From a bacterium (GTDB taxonomy: Bacteria; Desulfobacterota; Binatia; UBA12015), in assembly GCA_030430245.1 (NCBI GenBank), contig JAUIFY010000008.1, positions 1 to 51,566 of the forward strand: a DNA stretch of 51,566 bases, given 5' to 3'. The position numbers were made by a program, and so were the translations under genes. The notes beneath the pieces were generated by a model. That model worked only from the letters and a program-made list of their open reading frames with translations. It did no database searches and was not told where the DNA came from. Every line of letters begins with the position of its first letter. Position 1 is the stretch's first letter. Below, piece by piece: positions 32,899 to 40,845 of this stretch.

Positions 32899-34335
32899 AT
32901 GTGGTCGTGGGACGGATTCTATTCGGGCGGTGAATGGGTCGAGCCCACCGGCTCGTCCTCGCTCGACGTGGTGAGCCCGAGCAGCGAGCGCCTCGTGGGT
33001 CGCGTACCGATCTCGACGAGCGACGATGTCGACAAAGCGGTATCGTCGGCCCGCCGCGCGTTCGACGAGGGCCCGTGGCCTCGTCTGTCGGTGGCCGAGC
33101 GCGCCGACGCGCTCCGGCCCCTCGGCGACCACCTTCAGGCGCGGGCCGACGATCTGCTCCAGATTCTCGTGAGCGAAGTCGGCGCCCCGATCTCCGGAAT
33201 GGCGGCGATCCAGGCGCACGGCGCCGGCTTCATGGTGGGGATGCTGATCGATCAGGCGATGGCCTTCACGTGGTCGGACGAGCGCTCCTCTCTGGTCGGA
33301 GGCCGGACGATCGTCCTGCGCGAGCCCGTCGGGGTCGTCGCCGCGATCGTCCCCTGGAACGGCCCGTTGAGCCTCACGCTCATCAAGTCGATCCCCGCGC
33401 TGATGGCAGGATGCACGGTCGTCGTGAAGCCTCCGCCCGAAACCCCGCTGAACGGCTACGTCGTGGCCGAGTGCGTCGATCGGCTCGGGCTCCCTCCCGG
33501 CGTCTTCAACATCATTCCTGGAGACCGCGAGATCGGCGAGCACCTCGTTCGGCATCCCGACGTCGACAAGGTGACCTTCACCGGCAGCACGGCGGCGGGC
33601 CGTCGCGTCGGTGGGATCTGTGGCGAGCACTTGAAACGGTGCAGCCTCGAGCTCGGAGGCAAATCGGCGGCGATCGTACTCGAGGATGCCGACCCGGAGG
33701 TCGTCGTGGCGGCGGTGCTCGAGAGCGCGTTCGGCACGAACGGACAACAGTGCTTCGGGCTGACGCGCGTCGTCGCGACCGACCCGATCCACGACCGCCT
33801 GGTCGAGCATTTCGTGGAGGCCGTGGCCGCTCTGCGCGTCGGCGACCCCTTCGATCCGGCGACCGACATGGGACCGCTCGTGGCGGAGCGCCAGCGCACG
33901 AGGGTCGAGGGGTACGTCCAGAGCGGACGAGACGACGGCTGCCGCGTCGAGATTGGCGGCGGGCGCCCCGACCTGAGCACGGGGTGGTACGTCGAGCCCA
34001 CGGTCTTCACCGGGGTCGACAACTCGATGAGGATCGCGCGCGAAGAGATCTTCGGCCCCGTGCTCTCCGTGATCCGTTGTCGCGACGAGGCCGAAGCACT
34101 GGCGATTGCGAACGACTCCATCTACGGTCTGGCCGGAGCCGTGTTCACCGCGGACGTCGAGCGGGGCGAGAGGATCGCGCGACGCGTCCGCACGGGCATG
34201 CTCACCGTCAACGGATGGCAGGTAAACCCGAACGCGCCCCTGGGTGGCTTCAAGTGTTCCGGGATCGGACGAGAGTTCGGCCCCGAGGGACAGAGCGCGT
34301 TCACCGAACCGAAGGCGATCAACCTCCCCGCGTGA
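32899..34335 (+). CDS. Aldehyde dehydrogenase (NAD(P)+-dependent)
   Basis: 478 residues from ATG 32899. The family residues are in place: IVPWNGPLSLT with Asn154, VVKPPPETPLNG, FTGSTAAGRRVG for the dinucleotide, ELGGKSAAIVLEDAD with the general base Glu251, GQQCFGLTRV with nucleophile Cys285, and EEIFGPVLSVI. It oxidises an aldehyde to its acid in the cytosol; the natural aldehyde is unknown. It follows the FAH-fold gene closely and overlaps the FG-GAP lipoprotein by GTGA, so the three form an operon. Confidence 0.95.
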   Translation: MWSWDGFYSGGEWVEPTGSSSLDVVSPSSERLVGRVPISTSDDVDKAVSSARRAFDEGPWPRLSVAERADALRPLGDHLQARADDLLQILVSEVGAPISGMAAIQAHGAGFMVGMLIDQAMAFTWSDERSSLVGGRTIVLREPVGVVAAIVPWNGPLSLTLIKSIPALMAGCTVVVKPPPETPLNGYVVAECVDRLGLPPGVFNIIPGDREIGEHLVRHPDVDKVTFTGSTAAGRRVGGICGEHLKRCSLELGGKSAAIVLEDADPEVVVAAVLESAFGTNGQQCFGLTRVVATDPIHDRLVEHFVEAVAALRVGDPFDPATDMGPLVAERQRTRVEGYVQSGRDDGCRVEIGGGRPDLSTGWYVEPTVFTGVDNSMRIAREEIFGPVLSVIRCRDEAEALAIANDSIYGLAGAVFTADVERGERIARRVRTGMLTVNGWQVNPNAPLGGFKCSGIGREFGPEGQSAFTEPKAINLPA

Positions 34336-35546
34336 ACGAGCGAGCCCGAGTGCGGCTCGTCGCGACGACTCTGCTCGCGATCGGCACACTCGCGTGCTCC
34401 CCTCCACCCCCTCCGAACATGGCCACGCCGGAGGCCATCCCCACGCAGAAGGTCGGAAAGCGGGCCCTCTTCGGTTACAAGGTCGCGGCCTCGGACGATC
34501 AGATCGCGGTCGGAGCGCCGCACGCGAAGGTCGCCGGCTATCGGAAGGCCGGAGCCGTTCTCCTGTTCGACCGCGCGACGCTGGCCCTGCAGAGAAAGAT
34601 CGACGCGCCGGACCCGACCGACGGCGCGCTGTTCGGCTTCTCCCTCGATCTGGAGGGCGACCGGCTCCTCGTTGGGGCCGTCGGACACGAGACCGCGGGC
34701 GTCGAGTTGGCGGGGGCCGCGTACCTCTTCGACAGCAACACGGGCCGCCTCCTGCATTCCTTCACCGAGAGTCCCCCGCTCCCCAAGGCCGAATTCGGCT
34801 CCACCGTGACGTTCGCAGGTCCCACCCTCGTGATCGGCGCGCCCGCGACCAACGTGGACGGCGAGACCAGAGCGGGCGCGGCCTACCAGTTCGACGCTTC
34901 GACCGGAAAGCGGAGGCACGTCTTCCGCCGCCCCCGGAAGGATCTCGTGCTCGGGCAGGCACTGGCCTCCGGTGCGGGTCGGCTTCTGGTCGGGGCTCCC
35001 GCCGCGACGGTGGACGGGGTGGCGCACGCCGGCCAGGTCTTCGCCTTCGACCCCGAAACGGCAGAGCTCACCCACACCTTCGAGGAGCCGGCCCCCGGGC
35101 CGGGCAGCACGTTCGGCGCCGCGATCGCGACCGACGACGAGGTGGCCGTCATCGGGGCACCGAACGCGTTCGACCGCGCCGGCGCAGCGTACGTCTACGA
35201 CGTCGAGAGCGGCGCGCTTCTTCATCGGCTGCACGAAGGACTCTCGCTCGAAGACGACGGGATGTTCGGGTACTCGCTCGCTCTGCTGGAAAACGAGATC
35301 GCCGTCGGAGCACCCCACACGACGGTGAAGGGCATCCCCGGCTCGGGCGCCGTCTACCTCTTCGATCGCACCAGCGGAACGCTGGTGAACCGCCTCACCG
35401 TCCGCCCCGTGGGCGGCGCCGATCTCGGCATCTCGGTCGCGGCCGAGGGCGGCGCACTCTTCTCGAGCGCCCAGGGCGGACCCGAGGGGGGAACCGTCTA
35501 CGTGTCGCGCGAGCCGCGACGGACGGCCCCACCCCCCGAGTCCTAG
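34332..35546 (+). CDS. FG-GAP repeat lipoprotein
   Basis: 404 residues from a GTG that overlaps the aldehyde dehydrogenase stop (GTGA). The N-terminus RLVATTLLAIGTLACSPPPP is a signal with a probable lipid Cys22 (the -3 position is not ideal), followed by a proline run. The rest is about six to seven blades with the pattern LFGYKVAASDDQIAVGAP, GAVLLFDRATLALQRKI; LFGFSLDLEGDRLLVGA; FGAAIATDDEVAVIGAP; and MFGYSLALLENEIAVGAP. This is a complete integrin-alpha-like propeller, probably facing the periplasm or the surface. Ligand unknown. Confidence 0.85.
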   Translation: MNERARVRLVATTLLAIGTLACSPPPPPNMATPEAIPTQKVGKRALFGYKVAASDDQIAVGAPHAKVAGYRKAGAVLLFDRATLALQRKIDAPDPTDGALFGFSLDLEGDRLLVGAVGHETAGVELAGAAYLFDSNTGRLLHSFTESPPLPKAEFGSTVTFAGPTLVIGAPATNVDGETRAGAAYQFDASTGKRRHVFRRPRKDLVLGQALASGAGRLLVGAPAATVDGVAHAGQVFAFDPETAELTHTFEEPAPGPGSTFGAAIATDDEVAVIGAPNAFDRAGAAYVYDVESGALLHRLHEGLSLEDDGMFGYSLALLENEIAVGAPHTTVKGIPGSGAVYLFDRTSGTLVNRLTVRPVGGADLGISVAAEGGALFSSAQGGPEGGTVYVSREPRRTAPPPES

Positions 35547-35565
35547 CCTGCGCGTCGGACCGACG

Positions 35566-37344
35566 TCACGACTCTGGAACGTGGAACACGTCGTCCGGGA
35601 GCTCGTCGTCGATCGCGGTGTTCCGACGGATGATGTCGGAGAGCCGGGTATTGCGAACCTCGGCACGCATCGCCGGGCCGAGCGTGCGCTCGTACCAGAG
35701 TCGGTCGCCATCCCGCAGCGCCGTGAACTGCTCGCTCAGGATCGCATGGACGAGCTCGCCGACCATCGCGCCCGCCACCGGCGTCTCGGCCAACGCTCCG
35801 ACCCAGAGATCGAGCTCCTCGACCCCGGAATAGACCGCCGCCATGCGTCCTGCCATCTCCGGATCGTCGGTCACGTCGCCCCACGTACGCGCGGGCGAGA
35901 GGTCGAACGCGCGGCGCGCGTCGTTGTAGCTCGGTAGGCCGTGGTCACGACCCCGCTGGATGTTGAGCGACGCGAGATCGAAGCCCCCCGACCCCGGAGG
36001 TCCGAAGAGGAAGTTCCGCACGTCGTCGATCACGTAGGGGTCGATCGCCTGACAGACCTGCGCGGCCAGCCCGCGCAGCACGGGAGCGATGCCGCCCTCG
36101 TCGGTGAGCCGCTGCGGCGCGAAGAACGCATCGCGAAGGGGCAGGTGCCCCGCGGCGATCTCGTCACCGTTCGCGTCCAGGCGAAGGAGCTGCGGACTGA
36201 GGGCGCTGTGACCGAATCGATACGCACCCGTCGAGAAGACGTTCGCGATGCTCGCGTCGAGCTGGGCATCGTATCCGTCGTACGGGGGAATCGCGTCCGG
36301 CCCCAGCAACGCCGGCAGGAACTCCTCATAGGTGACGACCTGCATCTGCGCGCCCACGATCCGCCGCGCCCGCTCATAGACCTGATCGCCGCTCAGGCTC
36401 GGGTCGTTCTGGCGGATCTGGTTCGCGAGCCGATTGTGCTCGCGCACGAAGAGGGTATGCATCGTGGAGAGGCCGACCTGCTCGTTCGCACGCACGTCAC
36501 CGGCGAGGAAGAGCGCGTCGCTGCTTCCGCCTGCGTTGGGCAAGCCGACGTCGTTGAACGGCAGCAGCCGGCCCTCGCTCATGCGCAGCCGCCCCGTTCC
36601 GTCGTTCGTGCGTAGGGCTTCCGCGCGCTCCGGGTCCGAGCCGTAGACGTTCGACGCATCGATCCACCCCGTGATCTCGTTCACCTGCTGACGGATGCCT
36701 TCACCATCCACCTCGTAGAGCGAGCGGTTGAAGTCGATCGACTGCGCTCCCGTGCCGGTCGGATCGAAGAACGGGTCGCCACTCGGAATCGTGATCGCCG
36801 CCGGCTCGGGCGGGTCGGTGCCGTCCGTGAGATCGATGTCATGGTCGAGGAACTGTCCCCACTGCCAGAGGAAATCCGAGACCCGTCGCGCGTTCTCACG
36901 CGACTCGCTCTGCGCGCAGACCGCATTGCTGATCTCCCGGGCGCCCGGGCGGTCCTCTCCCGCGAACGCGGCGACGCCGTCCGCGTAATCGGCCGCAGCG
37001 AGGCGGAGCAGCGGGGTCTCGCTGGAACCGATGTCGCTGCGAATCGGATTGTTGTCCGATCCGTCGATCGTCCGGAAGAGCGGTCCGGCCGCCGGCGGGG
37101 CCGGACGCCGTGGGCCGGCACGCTCGATGCGCCGCACCGGAGAGACGTCGTTCGATCCCGGCCCGTCGGCGTCCGCCCCGGGGCCCGCTCCGTCCGGCGG
37201 CGGGCCGCCGGGCGGGCCGCCACGCTGTGCGCGGGCGTCGCCGACGAACGCCGAGAGGAGGATCCACCCCGCGGACGCAATCACGATCAGGAACGCCATC
37301 GCGAGCGAGGCTCTCGTTTCGGGCGCCTTCGTCACCGCCTTCAT
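35566..37344 (-). CDS. Secreted animal-type (myeloperoxidase-like) haem peroxidase
   Basis: 592 residues. A signal-anchor (LAMAFLIVIASAGWILLSAF) is followed by a Gly/Pro linker (RGGPPGGPPPDGAGPG). The catalytic domain carries the full mammalian set: QWGQFLDHDIDL supplies distal His168 and the ester-forming Asp167; AGDVRANEQVGLSTMHTLFV matches the AGDTRSSEMPELTSMHTLL of myeloperoxidase with catalytic Arg285 and second ester Glu288 (the Met of myeloperoxidase is Gln); AYRFGHSAL gives proximal His379. REHNRLANQI and YEEFLPALLG are conserved too. It should oxidise halides or phenols with H2O2 outside the cell. Translation is coupled to the EF-hand gene by ATGA. Residue numbers are from my own count. 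Confidence 0.93.
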   Translation of the reverse strand: MKAVTKAPETRASLAMAFLIVIASAGWILLSAFVGDARAQRGGPPGGPPPDGAGPGADADGPGSNDVSPVRRIERAGPRRPAPPAAGPLFRTIDGSDNNPIRSDIGSSETPLLRLAAADYADGVAAFAGEDRPGAREISNAVCAQSESRENARRVSDFLWQWGQFLDHDIDLTDGTDPPEPAAITIPSGDPFFDPTGTGAQSIDFNRSLYEVDGEGIRQQVNEITGWIDASNVYGSDPERAEALRTNDGTGRLRMSEGRLLPFNDVGLPNAGGSSDALFLAGDVRANEQVGLSTMHTLFVREHNRLANQIRQNDPSLSGDQVYERARRIVGAQMQVVTYEEFLPALLGPDAIPPYDGYDAQLDASIANVFSTGAYRFGHSALSPQLLRLDANGDEIAAGHLPLRDAFFAPQRLTDEGGIAPVLRGLAAQVCQAIDPYVIDDVRNFLFGPPGSGGFDLASLNIQRGRDHGLPSYNDARRAFDLSPARTWGDVTDDPEMAGRMAAVYSGVEELDLWVGALAETPVAGAMVGELVHAILSEQFTALRDGDRLWYERTLGPAMRAEVRNTRLSDIIRRNTAIDDELPDDVFHVPES

Positions 37345-37661
37345 CGCTGCACCGCCCGTCCGGCGCCACGGCCGCCCGAGGGCGGTCGCAGCTCGTCGCT
37401 CGTCAGACTTCCGTCTCCGTCTGCGTCCATCCTCGAGAACCGCTCCTCGCCGTGCTGGAGCATGGGCGCGAGGAACTCGTCCTCGGTGACGGCTCCATTG
37501 CCGTCCACGTCGAGCTCTTCGAAGCTCGGGGGGCGATGGCCGCCGGAGCGTCCCTGACCGGTCGAGCCTCCGGGGCCTCCGCCCGGGAACGCGTCCGCAC
37601 CGCTCGCAGCCAACGAGCACGCGGCGGCGAGCACGACTGCCGAAACTCGAATGCGCTTCAT
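37341..37661 (-). CDS. Small secreted EF-hand protein
   Basis: 106 residues from ATG 37661; AAGGAG eight bases upstream decides the start. Signal peptide MKRIRVSAVVLAAACSLAAS, cleavage near ADA, then a Gly/Ser/Pro linker. Two canonical EF-hand loops: DVDGNGAVTEDE (51-62) and DADGDGSLTSDE (79-90) keep Asp/Asn/Thr/Glu at positions 1, 3, 5, 9 and 12. Two hands predict a Ca2+-binding or sensing protein in the periplasm. It is the first gene of the haem peroxidase operon and overlaps it by ATGA. Animal peroxidases need a bound Ca2+, so supplying calcium or acting as a partner is a reasonable inference. Confidence 0.92.
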   Translation of the reverse strand: MKRIRVSAVVLAAACSLAASGADAFPGGGPGGSTGQGRSGGHRPPSFEELDVDGNGAVTEDEFLAPMLQHGEERFSRMDADGDGSLTSDELRPPSGGRGAGRAVQR

Positions 37662-37707
37662 CCTGTGGTCTCCTTGCTGTTGCCGGAAAGTCGGCGCAGC
37701 ACCGCAG

Positions 37708-37723
37708 TGCGAGCCGCGTGCCA
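37708..37723 (-). promoter_or_regulatory. Sigma-54 (-24/-12) promoter of the EF-hand/peroxidase operon
   Basis: On the minus strand TGGCACGCGGCTCGCA matches TGGCAC-N5-TTGC at 9 of 10 positions, with the invariant GG and GC exactly 10 bases apart. It points towards the EF-hand ATG at 37661 and would give a leader of about 36 bases. A gene for a GAFTGA-containing activator lies divergently, as expected for such a promoter. Confidence 0.85.
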
Positions 37724-37766
37724 CCCGAAAACGCCACGCGGATGCGCGACGCCGACGCCGTCGGGG

Positions 37767-37799
37767 TGCGGACTCCGCAGTCCTCGTGCGGGATCCGCA
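37767..37799. promoter_or_regulatory. Two tandem activator sites TGCGG-N3-CCGCA
   Basis: TGCGGACTCCGCA (37767-37779) and TGCGGGATCCGCA (37787-37799) share perfect 5-3-5 symmetry and are spaced exactly 20 bp, two helical turns. They lie about 76 and 96 bp upstream of the inferred sigma-54 start site, the usual distance for an NtrC-type enhancer. They also sit 84-116 bases before the kinase gene, so autoregulation is possible. Confidence 0.7.
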
Positions 37800-37882
37800 T
37801 GCGCACCTGCTCCTGCACGCCGCCGTCGCTGGCGTTTTCCGCGCGCTCCGTATGGAATGCCGCTTGCGAAACGAGCTGCCCG

Positions 37883-39331
37883 ATGAGCGACGCGCCCAAC
37901 ACCGATCCCACGACCTCGCTTCGCCGCATCCGCTGGGCGCAAGCGATCGCGTTCGGGGTCATCGCGGTCGCCTTGGTCGCAACCGCGCTACAGAGCTTCG
38001 TCGGCGCGCGGCGGTCCGCCGAGACGCTCACCATCGGTCAGGGCCGGCGCCTGCTCGATGCCGTGCAACGGGAGCACCACCGCTACGGGCGCGAGATCGA
38101 GCAGCACCTCGACGAGGTGCTGCGGCAGAACGAAAAGTTCGGACTGCGGTGCATCGGACTTCCGCGCCGCGACCGCGTTCAGCGGGTCGGACACTGTCTC
38201 CTCTCCGGGCCCGCCATGCGAGAGATGCTGCGCGATACGAAGCCGGACCGCGCCGTGACGGTGGGCGATCACATCGCGATGGTCGACCAGCCCGAGCGTC
38301 CCGGTCTCCCGGGAGGAGGACCACCGACGGGCCGGCCGCTCGACGGCTTCGAGCCCCCGGCACGACGATTCGACGGACCTCCGCCCTCCGGGCGACGGGG
38401 CGCCGGCCGCGGCGTCGACGAACCTCCGACACGCGGAGTCCGACCGCCCCCGCACCCGGCCTTCGGCGAAGACTTCCGCCGTCCGCCGCCCGGACGCGAC
38501 GGGCCTCCGCGTGGCGCGCCTCACGTTCCACCCGTCGTGATCGAGTTCGAGCCGATCCAGGCCGAGGCGTTGCAGTCCTCCGTCACGCGCGGCGGGATCG
38601 TCGCCCTGATCGCCGTCGTCGCCCTCCTCGTGAGCGGCTTCGTTCTCTTCCGCCTGAGCCGCCGCGCCGAGCAGCTCCAACAGCAAGCCGAGCGCGACCG
38701 TCGGCTCGTCACCCTCGGCGAGATGGCCTCGGTGCTCGCCCACGAGATCCGGAACCCGCTCGCCGCTCTGAAGGGGAACGCGCAGATCCTCGCGGAGCAG
38801 CTGCCCGACGACGCACGCGAGCGACGCGGCGCTGACCGTGTGGTTCGATCCGCGATCCGGCTCGAGGCGCTCACCGAAGACCTCTTGAGTCTCGTCCGGT
38901 CGAGCGAGGTGAACCGCACGAACGTCTCTCCCGAGGCCCTCTTGCACGAGTCCCTCGCGCAGATCGACTTCGACCGATTCGAAACCGACACCTCGAAGGC
39001 GCCCGCGACCTGGAGTCTCGACCCGAGCCGGATGCAGCAGGTCCTCGTGAACCTGCTTCGGAACGCGGCCGAGGCTTCTCCCCATGGACTCCCCGCGTCG
39101 GTCGAGATCGCCGAACGTGGCGGCCGGCTCGTGATCGCCGTCCGCGACGCCGGCGACGGCATTCCCGTGGGCGAGGAAGAGCGCATCTTCGACCCCTTCG
39201 TGACGAACCGGGTCCAGGGAACGGGGCTCGGACTCGCCGTCGCACGGCGCATCGTCGAGCTCCACGGAGGAACGATTCGTGGCCGGAACCTCGACTCGGG
39301 TGGCGCCGAGTTCGAGGTCGTGATTCCGTAG
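37883..39331 (+). CDS. NtrB-type sensor histidine kinase with periplasmic sensor
   Basis: 482 residues from ATG 37883. Membrane helix one (~20-41) and helix two (~237-258) enclose a ~195-residue periplasmic region. This begins with a helical stretch ([20 protein letters not shown]), has Cys90 and Cys105, and ends in a long Pro/Arg/Gly-rich segment (~136-217). The cytoplasmic part has no PAS domain: HisKA with His287 in [18 protein letters not shown], then the ATPase N-box [26 protein letters not shown] and [11 protein letters not shown]. It feeds the response regulator 9 bases downstream. The Gly/Pro tracts echo those in the EF-hand and peroxidase proteins. The cysteines suggest redox sensing, which is inference. 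Confidence 0.9.
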   Translation: MSDAPNTDPTTSLRRIRWAQAIAFGVIAVALVATALQSFVGARRSAETLTIGQGRRLLDAVQREHHRYGREIEQHLDEVLRQNEKFGLRCIGLPRRDRVQRVGHCLLSGPAMREMLRDTKPDRAVTVGDHIAMVDQPERPGLPGGGPPTGRPLDGFEPPARRFDGPPPSGRRGAGRGVDEPPTRGVRPPPHPAFGEDFRRPPPGRDGPPRGAPHVPPVVIEFEPIQAEALQSSVTRGGIVALIAVVALLVSGFVLFRLSRRAEQLQQQAERDRRLVTLGEMASVLAHEIRNPLAALKGNAQILAEQLPDDARERRGADRVVRSAIRLEALTEDLLSLVRSSEVNRTNVSPEALLHESLAQIDFDRFETDTSKAPATWSLDPSRMQQVLVNLLRNAAEASPHGLPASVEIAERGGRLVIAVRDAGDGIPVGEEERIFDPFVTNRVQGTGLGLAVARRIVELHGGTIRGRNLDSGGAEFEVVIP

Positions 39332-39340
39332 GAGGCCGAC

Positions 39341-40672
39341 ATGGCCCGCATTCTCGTGGTCGACGACGAAGAGGACATCCGCAGCTTCCTGGCGGACGCA
39401 CTCGGCGCAGAGGGACACGACGTCGCGGAGGCTCCCGACGGCGAGGCAGCATGGTCCCGACTCGGTGCCGAGGGGTTTCACCTCGTCCTGACCGACCTTC
39501 GGATGCCGCGGTTGGACGGAATCGAGCTCCTTCGAAGGCTGCGCCAGACGCAGCCCGAGGTCGAGGTCATCGTCCTCACGGCACACGGGAGCGTCGACAG
39601 CGCGGTCGAGGCGATGAAGCTCGGCGCGTTCGAGTACCTGCAGAAGCCGATCAGCGGGCCGGCCGAGCTCCGACTCGTCGTGTCCCGCGCGCTCGAGCGG
39701 CGGTCCCTCGCCGACGCGCGGGAGGAGGGGGTCCGAAGCCGCGAACGCGAGGGCATCCGCCTCTCGTACGGCGCGCCGTCGATGACGACCGTCGAAGATG
39801 CGCTGCGAAAGGTCGCGAAGACGACGTCGACGGTGCTGCTCCAGGGAGAAAGCGGCACGGGCAAGGAGGTCGCCGCGCGTGTGATTCACGCGTGGAGTCC
39901 GCGACGCGACGGCCCCTTCGTCGCCGTCAACTGCGCGGCGCTCCCGGAGAGCCTTCTCGAGAGCGAGCTCTTCGGACACGAGAAGGGAGCCTTCACGGGG
40001 GCGGTCGACCGGCGGCGAGGACGGGTCGAGCTCGCCGACGGTGGCACGTTCTTCCTCGACGAGATCGGCGAGCTCAAGCCGGACCTGCAGGCGGCGCTTC
40101 TGCGCGTCCTCGAGAACCGGAGCTTCGAGCGCGTGGGCGGAAGCCAGACCCTCCGGGTCGACGTCCGATGGATCGCGGCAACGAACCGCGACCTTCAAGC
40201 GATGATCGCCGATGGCCGGTTCCGAGACGACCTCTACCACCGCTTGTCGGTGTTCCCGATTCACCTGCCCCCGCTGCGCGAACGGCGCGACGACATCCTT
40301 CCGCTCGCGGAGACGCTCCTCCCCGCCATCGCGCGGCGCATCGGCATCGCGGAGCCGTCGCTCACTCCGGAGGCCGCGCGGCATCTGGCCGCCGCGCCGT
40401 GGCCGGGGAACGTCCGCGAGCTCGGAAACGCTCTGGAGCGAGCGGTGATCCTCGCCGATGGAGCACCGATCGCGCCCGCGCATCTGACGACGGGAAGCAC
40501 CGGGACCGCACCGAGCGACACCCCCACGGACGGCACCCTCGCCGATCTCGAGCGCGCGGCCGTCGTACGCGCCCTGCAGAGATGGGATGGCAACCGCAAG
40601 CAGGCCGCCGAGGCGCTCGGGATTGGGCTCCGCACACTCTACGACAAGCTGAAGCGGTACGAGATCGACTGA
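39341..40672 (+). CDS. NtrC-family sigma-54-dependent response regulator
   Basis: 443 residues; GGAGG precedes the ATG. Receiver domain 1-120 with phospho-acceptor Asp52 in [17 protein letters not shown] and Lys102 in LQKPISG. AAA+ domain ~145-370: Walker A GESGTGKE (169-176), sigma-54 loop GAFTGA (216-221), Walker B FFLDEIGE, arginine finger region [21 protein letters not shown] Fis-type HTH ends the protein ([20 protein letters not shown]). All parts for activation of Esigma54 are intact. It is encoded with the kinase and is expected to act at the two TGCGG-N3-CCGCA sites to turn on the EF-hand/peroxidase promoter. Confidence 0.95.
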   Translation: MARILVVDDEEDIRSFLADALGAEGHDVAEAPDGEAAWSRLGAEGFHLVLTDLRMPRLDGIELLRRLRQTQPEVEVIVLTAHGSVDSAVEAMKLGAFEYLQKPISGPAELRLVVSRALERRSLADAREEGVRSREREGIRLSYGAPSMTTVEDALRKVAKTTSTVLLQGESGTGKEVAARVIHAWSPRRDGPFVAVNCAALPESLLESELFGHEKGAFTGAVDRRRGRVELADGGTFFLDEIGELKPDLQAALLRVLENRSFERVGGSQTLRVDVRWIAATNRDLQAMIADGRFRDDLYHRLSVFPIHLPPLRERRDDILPLAETLLPAIARRIGIAEPSLTPEAARHLAAAPWPGNVRELGNALERAVILADGAPIAPAHLTTGSTGTAPSDTPTDGTLADLERAAVVRALQRWDGNRKQAAEALGIGLRTLYDKLKRYEID

Positions 40673-40759
40673 AGAGACTCGCCGGACGCGGCGTTTCCGG
40701 TCGAGCAAGACCCACCGCCCGCGCAAAGTCCGTCCGTCGGCGGGGACTGCCCGTCTTCG

Positions 40760-40788
40760 GGATACCCGCCGAGAGACGGGCGGTATCC
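40760..40788. other. Inverted repeat between the response regulator and the phytase-like gene
   Basis: GGATACC (40760-40766) and GGTATCC (40782-40788) are perfect arms, and GCCCGTCT/AGACGGGC overlaps them. This can fold as alternative hairpins. It may end the kinase/regulator transcript or regulate the gene at 40846. Confidence 0.4.
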
Positions 40789-40845
40789 GTCGGCGCGGCG
40801 AGGTGGCACGACGCGACCGTTCGTCGTAGGAGGGAGCGGACGGTC

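Noticed and set aside
35553-35565. CGTCGG-A-CCGACG as a terminator hairpin between convergent genes
   Set aside because: The single-base centre cannot form the loop without opening several pairs, and no T-run follows; too weak to list as a feature.
40804-40819. Second sigma-54 promoter before the phytase-like gene
   Set aside because: TGGCACG is present, but the base pair ten bases after GG is CC instead of the invariant GC, and the TTGC block is missing.
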